From the NCBI RefSeq assembly GCF_052857255.1, contig NW_027526695.1:62001-126000 (forward strand): a stretch of 64,000 nucleotides of DNA, given 5' to 3'. The stretch's first letter is position 1; the number at the start of each line of letters is the position of its first letter. The notes under the pieces were generated by a model that did no database searches, was not told the origin of the DNA, and worked only from the letters and a program-made list of their open reading frames with translations. This document shows positions 11,905 to 25,250 of the stretch, one piece after another. The position numbers and the translations under genes are program-made. The stretch is from Amblyomma americanum (Eukaryota; Arthropoda; Arachnida; Ixodida; Ixodidae).

Positions 11905-14741
11905 ACAACTTGTTTCGTTGTATTAAGCAAGAATACATGCGTTTCTCGCAGTTATAAGAAAAAACGTTTTAAAGGCGTGTCACAGGGACACTAGTAAAAC
12001 CGATGTGTTCAGATTTAGCTCGTTTCAGTCTAAAACAGCTTGTTTCGCTGTAATAAGCACGAATACATGCTTTTCGCGCAGGTATAAGAGAAAGTTTTGA
12101 CGCGTGTCACAGGGACACTTGTAAAACCGATGTGTTGTGATTTACCTCGTTTCGGTCTAAAACAGCTTGTTTCGTTGAACTAAGCACGAATACATGCTTT
12201 TCGCGCAGTTATAAGAGAAAAAGTTTTGACGCGTGTCACAGGGACACTTGTAAAACCGATGTGTTCAGATTTAGCTCGTTTCGGTCTAAAACAGCTTGTT
12301 TCGTCGTATTAAGCACGAATACATGCTTTTCGCGCAGTTATAAGAGAAAAAAAGTTTTGACGCGTATCAGAGGAACACTTGTAAAACCGATGTGTTGTGA
12401 TTTAACTCGTTTCGGTCTAAAACAGCTTGTTTCGCTGTATTAAGCAAGAATACATGCTTTTCGCGCAGTTATAAGAGAAAAAGTTTTGAGGCGTATCAGA
12501 GGAACACTTGTAAAACCGATGTGTTGTGATTTTGCTCGTTTCGGTCTAAAACAACTTGTTTCGCTGCATAAAGCAAGAATACATGCTTTTCGCGCAGTTA
12601 TAAGAAAAAGTTTTGACGCCTGTCACAGGGACACTTGTAAAACCGATGTGTTCAGATTTAGCTCGTTTCGGTCTAAAACAGCTTGTTTCGTTGTATTAAG
12701 CACGAATACATGCTTTTCGCGCAGTTATAAGAGAAAAAGTTTAGACGCGTATCAGAGGAACACTTGTAAAACCGATGTGTTGTGATTTAGCTCGTTTCGG
12801 TCTAAAACAGCTTGTTTCGTGTATTAAGCAAGAATACATGCTTTTCGCGCAGTTATAAGAGAAAAAGTTTTGAGGCGTATCAGAGGAACACTTGTAAAAC
12901 CGATGTGATGTGATTTAGCTCGTTTCGGTCTAAAACAGCTTGTTTCGCTGTATTAAGCAAGAATACATGCTTTTCGCGCAGTTATAAGAGAAAAGTTTTG
13001 ACGCGTGTCACAGGGACACTTGTAAAACCGATGTATTCAGATTTAGCTCGTTTCGGTCTAAAACAGCTTGTTTCGTTGTATTAAGCACGAATACATGCTT
13101 TTCGCGCAGTTATAAGAGAAAAAGTTTAGACGCGTATCAGAGGAACACTTGTAAAACCGATGTGTTGTGATTTAGCTCGTTTCGGTCTAAAACAGCTTGT
13201 TTCGTTGTATTAAGCAAGAATACATGTTTTCGCGCAGTTATAAGAGAAAAAGATTTGACGCGTATCAGAGGAACACTTGTAAAGCCGATGTGTTGTGATT
13301 TAGCTCGTTTCGGTCTAAAACAGCTTGTTTCGCTGTATTAAGCAGGAATACATGCTTTTCGCGAAGTTATAAGTGAAAAAGTTTTAAAGGCGTGTCACAG
13401 GGACACTTGTAAAACCGGTGTTCAGATTTACCCCGTTTCTGTCTAAAACAGCTTGTTTCGTTAGACTAAGCACGAATACATGCTTTTCGCGCAGTTATAA
13501 GAGAAAAAGTTTTGACGCGTATCAGAGGAACACTTGTAAAACCGATGTGTTGTGATTTAGCTCGTTTCGGTCTAAAACAGCTTGTGTCGTTGTATTAAGC
13601 AAGAATACATGCTTTTCGCGCAGTTATAAGAGAAAAAGTTTTGACGCGTATCAGAAGAACACTTGTAAAACCGATGTGTTGTGATTTAGCTCGTTTCGGT
13701 CTAAAACAGCTTGTTTCGTTGTATTAAGCAAGAATACATGTTTTCGCGCAGTTATAAGAGAAAAAGATTTGACGCGTATCAGAGGAACACTTGTAAAGCC
13801 GATGTGTCGTGATTTAGCTCGTTTTGGTCTAAAACAGCTTGTTTCGCTGTATTAAGCAAGAATACATGCTTTTCGCGCAGTTATAAGAGAAAAAGTTTTG
13901 ACGCGTGTTACAGGGACACTTGTAAAACCGATGTGTTCAGAGTTAGCTCGTTTCGGTCTAAAATAGCTTGTTTCGTCGTATTAGGCACGAATACATGCTT
14001 TTCGCGCAGTTATAAGAGAAAAAGTATTAAAGGCCTGTCACAGGGACACTTGTAAAACCGATGTGTTCAGATTTACCCCGTTTCGGTCTAGAACAGCTTG
14101 TTTCGTTAGACTAAGCACGAATACATGCTTTTCGCGCAGTTATAAGAGAAAAAAGTTTTGACGCGTATCAGAGGAACACTTGTAAAACCGATGTGTTGTG
14201 ATTTAGCTCGTTTCGGTCTAAAACAGCTTGTTTCGTTGTATTAAGCAAGAATACATGCTTTTCGCGCAGTTATAAGAGAAAAAGTTTTGACGCGTATCAG
14301 AAGAACACTTGTAAAACCGATGTGTTGTGATTTAGCTCGTTTCTGTCTAAAACAGCTTGTTTCGTTGAACTAAGCACGAATACATGCTTTTCGCGCAGTT
14401 ATAAGAGAAAAAAGTTTTGACGCGTATCAGAGGAACACTTGTAAAACCGATGTGCTGTGATTTAGCTCGTTTTGGTCTAAAACAGCTTGTTTCGCTGTAT
14501 TAAGCAAGAATACATGCTTTTCGCGCAGTTATAAGAGAAAAAGTTTTGACGCTTGTCACAGGGACACTTGTAAAACCGATGTGTTCAGATTTAGCTCGTT
14601 TCGGTCTAAAACAGCTTGTTTCGTCGTAATTAGCACGAATACATGCTTTTCGCGCAGTTATAAGAGAAAAAAAGTTTTGACGCGTATCAGAGGAACACTT
14701 GTAAAACCGATGTGTTGTGATTTAACTCGTTTCGGTCTAAA
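11905..14741 (+). repeat. 22-monomer higher-order unit Q, copy 1
   Basis: This unit is followed directly by a second copy at 14,742-17,580, offset 2,837-2,839 bp. I found only scattered single-base differences: ATGTATTCAG at 13,032 against ATGTGTTCAG, CTTGTGTCG at 13,583 against CTTGTTTCG, and CAGAGTTAGC at 13,938 against CAGATTTAGC, plus a 2-bp difference in the GAGAGAAAG linker. Such near-identity over 2.8 kb of adjacent sequence points to a recent tandem duplication by unequal crossing-over or replication slippage. Confidence 0.9.
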
Positions 14742-17580
14742 ACAACTTGTTTCGTTGTATTAAGCAAGAATACATGCGTTTCTCGCAGTTATAAGAAAAA
14801 ACGTTTTAAAGGCGTGTCACAGGGACACTAGTAAAACCGATGTGTTCAGATTTAGCTCGTTTCAGTCTAAAACAGCTTGTTTCGCTGTAATAAGCACGAA
14901 TACATGCTTTTCGCGCAGGTATAAGAGAGAAAGTTTTGACGCGTGTCACAGGGACACTTGTAAAACCGATGTGTTGTGATTTACCTCGTTTCGGTCTAAA
15001 ACAGCTTGTTTCGTTGAACTAAGCACGAATACATGCTTTTCGCGCAGTTATAAGAGAAAAAGTTTTGACGCGTGTCACAGGGACACTTGTAAAACCGATG
15101 TGTTCAGATTTAGCTCGTTTCGGTCTAAAACAGCTTGTTTCGTCGTATTAAGCACGAATACATGCTTTTCGCGCAGTTATAAGAGAAAAAAAGTTTTGAC
15201 GCGTATCAGAGGAACACTTGTAAAACCGATGTGTTGTGATTTAACTCGTTTCGGTCTAAAACAGCTTGTTTCGCTGTATTAAGCAAGAATACATGCTTTT
15301 CGCGCAGTTATAAGAGAAAAAGTTTTGAGGCGTATCAGAGGAACACTTGTAAAACCGATGTGTTGTGATTTTGCTCGTTTCGGTCTAAAACAACTTGTTT
15401 CGCTGCATAAAGCAAGAATACATGCTTTTCGCGCAGTTATAAGAAAAAGTTTTGACGCCTGTCACAGGGACACTTGTAAAACCGATGTGTTCAGATTTAG
15501 CTCGTTTCGGTCTAAAACAGCTTGTTTCGTTGTATTAAGCACGAATACATGCTTTTCGCGCAGTTATAAGAGAAAAAGTTTAGACGCGTATCAGAGGAAC
15601 ACTTGTAAAACCGATGTGTTGTGATTTAGCTCGTTTCGGTCTAAAACAGCTTGTTTCGTGTATTAAGCAAGAATACATGCTTTTCGCGCAGTTATAAGAG
15701 AAAAAGTTTTGAGGCGTATCAGAGGAACACTTGTAAAACCGATGTGATGTGATTTAGCTCGTTTCGGTCTAAAACAGCTTGTTTCGCTGTATTAAGCAAG
15801 AATACATGCTTTTCGCGCAGTTATAAGAGAAAAGTTTTGACGCGTGTCACAGGGACACTTGTAAAACCGATGTGTTCAGATTTAGCTCGTTTCGGTCTAA
15901 AACAGCTTGTTTCGTTGTATTAAGCACGAATACATGCTTTTCGCGCAGTTATAAGAGAAAAAGTTTAGACGCGTATCAGAGGAACACTTGTAAAACCGAT
16001 GTGTTGTGATTTAGCTCGTTTCGGTCTAAAACAGCTTGTTTCGTTGTATTAAGCAAGAATACATGTTTTCGCGCAGTTATAAGAGAAAAAGATTTGACGC
16101 GTATCAGAGGAACACTTGTAAAGCCGATGTGTTGTGAGTTAGCTCGTTTCGGTCTAAAACAGCTTGTTTCGCTGTATTAAGCAGGAATACATGCTTTTCG
16201 CGAAGTTATAAGTGAAAAAGTTTTAAAGGCGTGTCACAGGGACACTTGTAAAACCGGTGTTCAGATTTACCCCGTTTCTGTCTAAAACAGCTTGTTTCGT
16301 TAGACTAAGCACGAATACATGCTTTTCGCGCAGTTATAAGAGAAAAAGTTTTGACGCGTATCAGAGGAACACTTGTAAAACCGATGTGTTGTGATTTAGC
16401 TCGTTTCGGTCTAAAACAGCTTGTTTCGTTGTATTAAGCAAGAATACATGCTTTTCGCGCAGTTATAAGAGAAAAAGTTTTGACGCGTATCAGAAGAACA
16501 CTTGTAAAACCGATGTGTTGTGATTTAGCTCGTTTCGGTCTAAAACAGCTTGTTTCGTTGTATTAAGCAAGAATACATGTTTTCGCGCAGTTATAAGAGA
16601 AAAAGATTTGACGCGTATCAGAGGAACACTTGTAAAGCCGATGTGTCGTGATTTAGCTCGTTTTGGTCTAAAACAGCTTGTTTCGCTGTATTAAGCAAGA
16701 ATACATGCTTTTCGCGCAGTTATAAGAGAAAAAGTTTTGACGCGTGTTACAGGGACACTTGTAAAACCGATGTGTTCAGATTTAGCTCGTTTCGGTCTAA
16801 AATAGCTTGTTTCGTCGTATTAGGCACGAATACATGCTTTTCGCGCAGTTATAAGAGAAAAAGTATTAAAGGCCTGTCACAGGGACACTTGTAAAACCGA
16901 TGTGTTCAGATTTACCCCGTTTCGGTCTAGAACAGCTTGTTTCGTTAGACTAAGCACGAATACATGCTTTTCGCGCAGTTATAAGAGAAAAAAGTTTTGA
17001 CGCGTATCAGAGGAACACTTGTAAAACCGATGTGTTGTGATTTAGCTCGTTTCGGTCTAAAACAGCTTGTTTCGTTGTATTAAGCAAGAATACATGCTTT
17101 TCGCGCAGTTATAAGAGAAAAAGTTTTGACGCGTATCAGAAGAACACTTGTAAAACCGATGTGTTGTGATTTAGCTCGTTTCTGTCTAAAACAGCTTGTT
17201 TCGTTGAACTAAGCACGAATACATGCTTTTCGCGCAGTTATAAGAGAAAAAAGTTTTGACGCGTATCAGAGGAACACTTGTAAAACCGATGTGCTGTGAT
17301 TTAGCTCGTTTTGGTCTAAAACAGCTTGTTTCGCTGTATTAAGCAAGAATACATGCTTTTCGCGCAGTTATAAGAGAAAAAGTTTTGACGCTTGTCACAG
17401 GGACACTTGTAAAACCGATGTGTTCAGATTTAGCTCGTTTCGGTCTAAAACAGCTTGTTTCGTCGTAATTAGCACGAATACATGCTTTTCGCGCAGTTAT
17501 AAGAGAAAAAAAGTTTTGACGCGTATCAGAGGAACACTTGTAAAACCGATGTGTTGTGATTTAACTCGTTTCGGTCTAAA
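14742..17580 (+). repeat. 22-monomer higher-order unit Q, copy 2
   Basis: This is the second copy of the 2,839-bp unit, with its own private change (GTGAGTTAGC at about 16,135). The homology ends near 17,580, where this copy continues with CAAGAATTCATGC and copy 1 continues with ATACATGCGTTTCTCGC. The two copies abut with no intervening sequence. Confidence 0.9.
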
Positions 17581-18569
17581 ACAGCTTGTTTCGTTGTATT
17601 AAGCAAGAATTCATGCTTTTCGCGCAGTTGTAAGAGAAAACGTTTTGACGCGTATCAGAGGAACACTTGTAAAACCGATGTGTTGTGATTTAGCTCGTTT
17701 CGGTCTAAAACAGCTTGTTTCGTTGTATTAAGCAAGAATACATGCTTTTCGCGCAGTTATAAGAGAAAATGTTTTGAGGCGTATCAGAGGAACACTTGTA
17801 AAACCGATGTGTTGTGATTTAGCTCGTTTTGGTCTAAAACAGCTTGTTTCGCTGTATTAAGCAAGAATACATGCTTTTCGCGCAGTTATAAGAGAAAAAG
17901 TTTTGACGCGTGTCACAGGGACACTTGTAAAACCGATGTGTTCAGATTTAGCTCGTTTCGGTCTAAAACAGCTTGTTTCGTTGTATTAAGCACGAATACA
18001 TGCTTTTCGCGCAGTTATAAGAGAAAAAGTTTAGACGCGTATCAGAGGAACACTTGTAAAACCGATGTGTTGTGATTTAGCTCGTTTCGGTCTAAAACAG
18101 CTTGTTTCGTTGTATTAAGCAAGAATACATGCTTTTCGCGCAGATATAAGAGAAAAAGTTTTGAGGCGTATCAGAGGAACACTTGTAAAACCGATGTGTT
18201 GTGATTTAGCTCATTTCGGTCTAAAACAGCTTGTTTCGTTGTATTAAGCAGGAATACATGCTTTTCGCGCAGTTATAAGAGAAAAAGTTTTGACGCGTAT
18301 CAGAAGAACACTTGTAAAACCGATGTGTTGTGATTTCGCTCGTTTCGGTCTAAAACAGCTTGTTTCGTTGAACTAAGCACGAATACATGCTTTTCGCGCA
18401 GTTATAAGAGAAAAAAGTTTTGACGCGTATCAGAGGAACACTTGTAAAACCGATGTGTTGTGATTTAGCTCGTTTCGGTCTAAAACAACTTGTTTCGCTG
18501 TATTAAGCAAGAATACATGCTTTTCGCGCAGTTATAAGAGAAAAAGTTTTGACACGTATCAGAAGAACA

Positions 18570-21500
18570 CTTGTAAAACCGATGTGTTGTGATTTAGCTC
18601 GTTTTGGTCTAAAACAGCTTGTTTCGCTGTATTAAGCAAGAATACATGCTTTTCGCGCAGTTATAAGAGAAAAAGTTTTGACGCGTGTCACAGGGACACT
18701 TGTAAAACCGATATGTTCAGATTTAGCTCGTTTCGGTCTAAAACAGCTTGTTTCGTCGTATTAAGCACGAATACATGCTTTTCGCGCAGTTATAAGAGAA
18801 AAAGTTTTGACGCGTGTCACAGGGACACTTGTAAAACCGATGTGTTCAGATTTAGCTCGTTTCGGTCTAAAACAACTTGTTTCGTTGTATTAAGCACGAA
18901 TACATGCTTTTCGCGCAGTTATAAGAGAAAAAGTTTAGACGCGTATCAGAGGAACACTTGTAAAACCGATCTGTTGTGATTTAGCTCGTTTCGGTCTAAA
19001 ACAACTTGTTTCGTTGTATTAAGCAAGAATACATGCGTTTCTCGCAGTTATAAGAAAAAACGTTTTAAAGGCGTGTCACAGGGACACTAGTAAAACCGAT
19101 GTGTTCAGATTTAGCTCGTTTCAGTCTAAAACAGCTTGTTTCGCTGTATTAAGCACGAATACATGCTTTTCGCGCAGGTATAAGAGAGAAAGTTTTGACG
19201 CGTGTCACAGGGACACTTGTAAAACCGATGTGTTGTGATTTACCTCGTTTCGGTCTAAAACAGCTTGTTTCGTTGAACTAAGCACGAATACATGCTTTTC
19301 GCGCAGTTATAAGAGAAAAAGTTTTGACGCGTGTCACAGGGACACTTGTAAAACCGATGTGTTCAGATTTAGCTCGTTTCGGTCTAAAACAGCTTGTTTC
19401 GTCGTATTAAGCACGAATACATGCTTTTCGCGCAGTTATAAGAGAAAAAAAGTTTTGACGCGTATCAGAGGAACACTTGTAAAACCGATGTGTTGTGATT
19501 TAACTCGTTTCGGTCTAAAACAGCTTGTTTCGTTGTATTAAGCAAGAATACATGCTTTTCGCGCAGTTATAAGAGAAAAAGTTTTGACGCGTATCAGAGG
19601 AACACTTGTAAAACCGATGTGTTGTGATTTAGCTCGTTTCGGTCTAAAACAGCTTGTTTCGCTGTATTAAGCAAGAATACATGCTTTTCGCGCAGTTATA
19701 AGAGAAAAAGTTTTGACGCGTGTCACAGGGACACTTGTAAACCGATGTGTTCAGATTTAGCTCGTTTCGGTCTAAAACAGCTTGTTTCGTTGTATTAAGC
19801 ACGAATACATGCTTTTCGCGCAGTTATAAGAGAAAAAGTTTAGACGCGTATCAGAGGAACACTTGTAAAACCAATGTGTTCAGATTTACCTCGTTTCGGT
19901 CTAAAACAGCTTGTTTCGCTGTATTAAGCAAGAATACATGCTTTTCGCGCAGTTATAAGAGAAAAAGTTTTGACGCGTGTCACAGGGACACTTGTAAAAC
20001 CGATGTGTTCAGATCTAGCTCGTTTTGGTGTAAAACAACTTGTTTCGTTGTATTAGGCACGAATACATGCTTTTCGCGCAGTTATAAGAGAAAAAGTTTA
20101 GACGCGTATCAGAGGAACACTTGTAAAACCGATGTGTTGTGATTTAGCTCGTTTCGGTCTAAAACAGCTTGTTTCGTTGTATTAAGCAAGAATACATGCT
20201 TTTCGCGCAGTTATAAGAGAAAAAGTTTTGACGCGTATCAGAGGAACACTTGTAAAACCGATGTGTTGTGATTTAGCTCGTTTCGGTATAAAACAGCTTG
20301 TTTCGCTGTATTAAGCAAGAATACATGCTTTTCGCGCAGTTATAAGAAAAAAAGTCTTGACGCGTGTCACAGGGACACTTGTAAATCCGATGTGTTCAGA
20401 TTTACCTCGTTTCGGTCTAAAACAGCTTGTTTCGTTGAACTAAGCACGAATACATGCTTTTCGCGCAGTTATAAGAGAAAAAAGTTTTGACGCGTATCAG
20501 AGGAACACTTGTAAAACCGATGTGTTGTGATTTAGCTCGTTTTGGTCTAATACAACTTGTTTCGCTGTATTAAGCAAGAATACGTGCTTTTCGCGCAGTT
20601 ATAAGAGAAAAAGTTTTGACGTGTGTCACAGGGACACTTGTAAAACCGATGTGTTCAGATCTAGCTCGTTTCGGTGTAAAACAGCTTGTTTTGTTGTATT
20701 AAGCAAGAATACATGCCTTTCGCGCAGTTATAAGAGAAAAAGTTTAGACGCGTATCAGAGGAACACTTGTAAAACCGATGTGTTGTGATTTAACTCGTTT
20801 GGGTCTAAAACAGCTTGTTTCGCTGTATTAAGCAAGAATACATGCTTGTCGCGCAGTTATAAGAGAAAAAGTTTTGACGAGTATCACGTGGAACACTTGT
20901 AATACCGATGTGTTGTGATTTGGCTCGTTTCGGTCTAAAACAGCTTGTTTCGTTGTATTAAGCAAGAATACATTCTTTTCGCGCAGTTTTCAGAGAAAAA
21001 GTTTTGACGCGTATCAGAGGAACACTTGTAAAACCAATGTGTTCAGATTTACCTCGTTTCGGTCTAAAACAGCTTGTTTCGCTGTATTAAGCAAGAATAC
21101 ATGCTTTTCGCGCAGTTATAAGAGAAAAAGTTTTGACGCGTGTCACAGGGACACTTGTAAAACCGATATGTTCAGATTTAGCTCGTTTCGGTCTAAAACA
21201 GCTTGTTTCGTCGTATTAAGCACGAATACATGCTTTCGCGCAGTTATAAGAGAAAAAGTTTAGACGCGTATCAGAGGAACACTTGTAAAACTGATGTGTT
21301 GTGATTTAGCTCGTTTCGGTCTGAAACAGCTTGTTTCGTTGTATTAAGCAAGAATACATGCTTTTCGCGCAGTTATAAGAGAAAAAGTTTTGAGGCGTAT
21401 CAGAGGAACACTTGTAAAACCGATGTGTTGTGATTTTGCTCGTTTCGGTCTAAAACAACTTGTTTCGCTGCATAAAGCAAGAATACATGCTTTTCGCGCA

Positions 21501-22033
21501 GTTATAAGAGAAAAAGTTTTGACGCCTGTCACAGGGACACTTGTAAAACCGATGTGTTCAGATTTAGCTCGTTTCGGTCTAAAACAGCTTGTTTCGTTGT
21601 ATTAAGCACGAATACATGCTTTTCGCGCAGTTATAAGAGAAAAAGTTTAGACGCGTATCAGAGGAACACTTGTAAAACCGATGTGTTGTGATTTAGCTCG
21701 TTTCGGTCTAAAACAGCTTGTTTCGTGTATTAAGCAAGAATACATGCTTTTCGCGCAGTTATAAGAGAAAAAGTTTTGAGGCGTATCAGAGGAACACTTG
21801 TAAAACCGATGTGATGTGATTTAGCTCGTTTCGGTCTAAAACAGCTTGTTTCGCTGTATTAAGCAAGAATACATGCTTTTCGCGCAGTTATAAGAGAAAA
21901 GTTTTGACGCGTGTCACAGGGACACTTGTAAAACCGATGTGTTCAGATTTAGCTCGTTTCGGTCTAAAACAGCTTGTTTCGTTGTATTAGGCACGAATAC
22001 ATGCTTTTCGCGCAGTTATAAGAGAAAAAGTTT
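18570..22033 (+). repeat. Higher-order block P, copy 3
   Basis: This block repeats the variant order of 3,740-7,332. One complete monomer is missing at about 20,878, where the copy jumps straight to the GACGAGTATCACGTGG linker. The loss of an exact repeat unit is what unequal exchange or slippage within a tandem array produces. The block ends abruptly at about 22,033, where the sequence switches to a copy of 16,352-18,585. Confidence 0.88.
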
Positions 22034-24395
22034 TGACGCGTATCAGAGGAACACTTGTAAAACCGATGTGTTGTGATTTAGCTCGTTTCGGTCTAAAACA
22101 GCTTGTTTCGTTGTATTAAGCAAGAATACATGCTTTTCGCGCAGTTATAAGAGAAAAAGTTTTGACGCGTATCAGAAGAACACTTGTAAAACCGATGTGT
22201 TGTGATTTAGCTCGTTTCGGTCTAAAACAGCTTGTTTCGTTGTATTAAGCAAGAATACATGTTTTCGAGCAGTTATAAGAGAAAAAGATTTGACGCGTAT
22301 CAGAGGAACACTTGTAAAGCCGATGTGTCGTGATTTAGCTCGTTTTGGTCTAAAACAGCTTGTTTCGCTGTATTAAGCAAGAATACATGCTTTTCGCGCA
22401 GTTATAAGAGAAAAAGTTTTGACGCGTGTTACAGGGACACTTGTAAAACCGATGTGTTCAGATTTAGCTCGTTTCGGTCTAAAATAGCTTGTTTCGTCGT
22501 ATTAGGCACGAATACATGCTTTTCGCGCAGTTATAAGAGAAAAAGTATTAAAGGCCTGTCACAGGGACACTTGTAAAACCGATGTGTTCAGATTTACCCC
22601 GTTTCGGTCTAGAACAGCTTGTTTCGTTAGACTAAGCACGAATACATGCTTTTCGCGCAGTTATAAGAGAAAAAAGTTTTGACGCGTATCAGAGGAACAC
22701 TTGTAAAACCGATGTGTTGTGATTTAGCTCGTTTCGGTCTAAAACAGCTTGTTTCGTTGTATTAAGCAAGAATACATGCTTTTCGCGCAGTTATAAGAGA
22801 AAAAGTTTTGACGCGTATCAGAAGAACACTTGTAAAACCGATGTGTTGTGATTTAGCTCGTTTCTGTCTAAAACAGCTTGTTTCGTTGAACTAAGCACGA
22901 ATACATGCTTTTCGCGCAGTTATAAGAGAAAAAAGTTTTGACGCGTATCAGAGGAACACTTGTAAAACCGATGTGCTGTGATTTAGCTCGTTTTGGTCTA
23001 AAACAGCTTGTTTCGCTGTATTAAGCAAGAATACATGCTTTTCGCGCAGTTATAAGAGAAAAAGTTTTGACGCTTGTCACAGGGACACTTGTAAAACCGA
23101 TGTGTTCAGATTTAGCTCGTTTCGGTCTAAAACAGCTTGTTTCGTCGTAATTAGCACGAATACATGCTTTTCGCGCAGTTATAAGAGAAAAAAAGTTTTG
23201 ACGCGTATCAGAGGAACACTTGTAAAACCGATGTGTTGTGATTTAACTCGTTTCGGTCTAAAACAGCTTGTTTCGTTGTATTAAGCAAGAATTCATGCTT
23301 TTCGCGCAGTTATAAGAGAAAACGTTTTGACGCGTATCAGAGGAACACTTGTAAAACCGATGTGTTGTGATTTAGCTCGTTTCGGTCTAAAACAGCTTGT
23401 TTCGTTGTATTAAGCAAGAATACATGCTTTTCGCGCAGTTATAAGAGAAAACGTTTTGACGCGTATCAGAGGAACACTTGTAAAACCGATGTGTTGTGAT
23501 TTAGCTCGTTTCGGTCTAAAACAGCTTGTTTCGTTGTATTAAGCAAGAATACATGCTTTTCGCGCAGTTATAAGAGAAAATGTTTTGAGGCGTATCAGAG
23601 GAACACTTGTAAAACCGATGTGTTGTGATTTAGCTCGTTTCGGTCTAAAACAGCTTGTTTCGCTGTATTAAGCAAGAATACATGCTTTTCGCGCAGTTAT
23701 AAGAGAAAAAGTTTTGACGCGTCACAGGGACACTTGTAAAACCGATGTGTTCAGATTTAGCTCGTTTCGGTCTAAAACAGCTTGTTTCGTTGTATTAAGC
23801 ACGAATACATGCTTTTCGCGCAGTTATAAGAGAAAAAGTTTAGACGCGTATCAGAGGAACACTTGTAAAACCGATGTGTTGTGATTTAGCTCGTTTCGGT
23901 CTAAAACAGCTTGTTTCGTTGTATTAAGCAAGAATACATGCTTTTCGCGCAGATATAAGAGAAAAAGTTTTGAGGCGTATCAGAGGAACACTTGTAAAAC
24001 CGATGTGTTGTGATTTAGCTCATTTCGGTCTAAAACAGCTTGTTTCGTTGTATTAAGCAAGAATACATGCTTTTCGCGCAGTTATAAGAGAAAAAGTTTT
24101 GACGCGTATCAGAAGAACACTTGTAAAACCGATGTGTTGTGATTTAGCTCGTTTCGGTCTAAAACAGCTTGTTTCGTTGAACTAAGCACGAATACATGCT
24201 TTTCGCGCAGTTATAAGAGAAAAAAGTTTTGACGCGTATCAGAGGAACACTTGTAAAACCGATGTGTTGTGATTTAGCTCGTTTCGGTCTAAAACAACTT
24301 GTTTCGCTGTATTAAGCAAGAATACATGCTTTTCGCGCAGTTATAAGAGAAAAAGTTTTGACACGTATCAGAAGAACACTTGTAAAACCGATGTG
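22034..24395 (+). repeat. Segment R: copy of 16.35-18.59 kb
   Basis: The order of variants matches 16,352-18,585 at an offset of 5,682 bp. After one extra monomer near 23,460 the offset becomes about 5,811. Shared markers are GTGTTACAGGG, AAGTATTAAAGGCCTG, TTAGACTAAG, GTAATTAGCACG, GAATTCATGC and AAAATGTTTTGAGG. A 2-bp deletion gives GACGCGTCACAGGG at about 23,716. Its junction with block P copy 3 joins two segments that lie more than 9 kb apart elsewhere in the array. Confidence 0.85.
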
Positions 24396-25140
24396 TTGTG
24401 ATTTACCTCGTTTCGGTCTAAAACAGCTTGTTTCGTTGAACTAAGCACGAATACATGCTTTTCGCGCAGTTATAAGAGAAAAAAGTTTTGACGCGTATCA
24501 GAGGAACACTTGTAAAACCGATGTGTTGTGATTTAGCTCGTTTTGGTCTAAAACAGCTTGTTTCGCTGTATTAAGCAAGAATACATGCTTTTCGCGCAGT
24601 TATAAGAGAAAACGTTTTGACGCGTGTCACAGGGACACTTGTAAAACCGATATGTTCAGATTTAGCTCGTTTCGGTCTAAAACAGCTTGTTTCGTCGTAT
24701 TAAGCACGAATACATGCTTTTCGCGCAGTTATAAGAGAAAAAGATTTGACGCGTGTCACAGGGACACTTGTAAAACCGATGTGTTCAGATTTAGCTCGTT
24801 TCGGTCTAAAACAGCTTGTTTCGTTGAACTAAGCACGAATGCATGCTTTTCGCGCAGTTAGTTATAAGAGAAAAAAAGTTTTGACGCGTATCAGAGGAAC
24901 ACTTGTAAAACCGATGTGTTGTGATTTAGCTCGTTTCGGTCTAAAACAGCTTGTTTCGCTGTATTAAGCAAGAATACATGCTTTTCGCGCATTTATAAGA
25001 GAAAAAGTTTTGACGCGTGTCACAGGGACACTTGTAAAACCGATGTGTTCAGATTTAGCTCGTTTGGGTCTAAAACAGCTTGTTTCGCTGTATTAAGCAG
25101 GAATACATGCTTTTCGCGAAGTTATAGGAGAAAAAGTTTT

Positions 25141-25250
25141 AAAGGCGTGTCACAGGGACACTTGTAAAACCGGTGTTCAGGTTTACCCCCTTTCTGTCTA
25201 AAACAGCTTGTTTCGTTAGACTAAGCACGAATACATGTTTTCGCGCAGTT
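25141..25250 (+). repeat. Empty-site paralogue of the insertion
   Basis: This stretch carries the same unusual short monomer as 37,797-38,053: AAAGGCGTGTCACAGGG, CCGGTGTTCAG, ACCCCCTTTCTGTC and GTTAGACTAAG. It has no insertion between CAG and TTTACC. The shared five-C string distinguishes it from the otherwise similar ACCCCGTTTC monomers at about 7,619, 10,968, 13,413 and 16,253. Upstream both share CGCGCATTTATAAG, at a constant offset of 12,656 bp. Confidence 0.9.
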
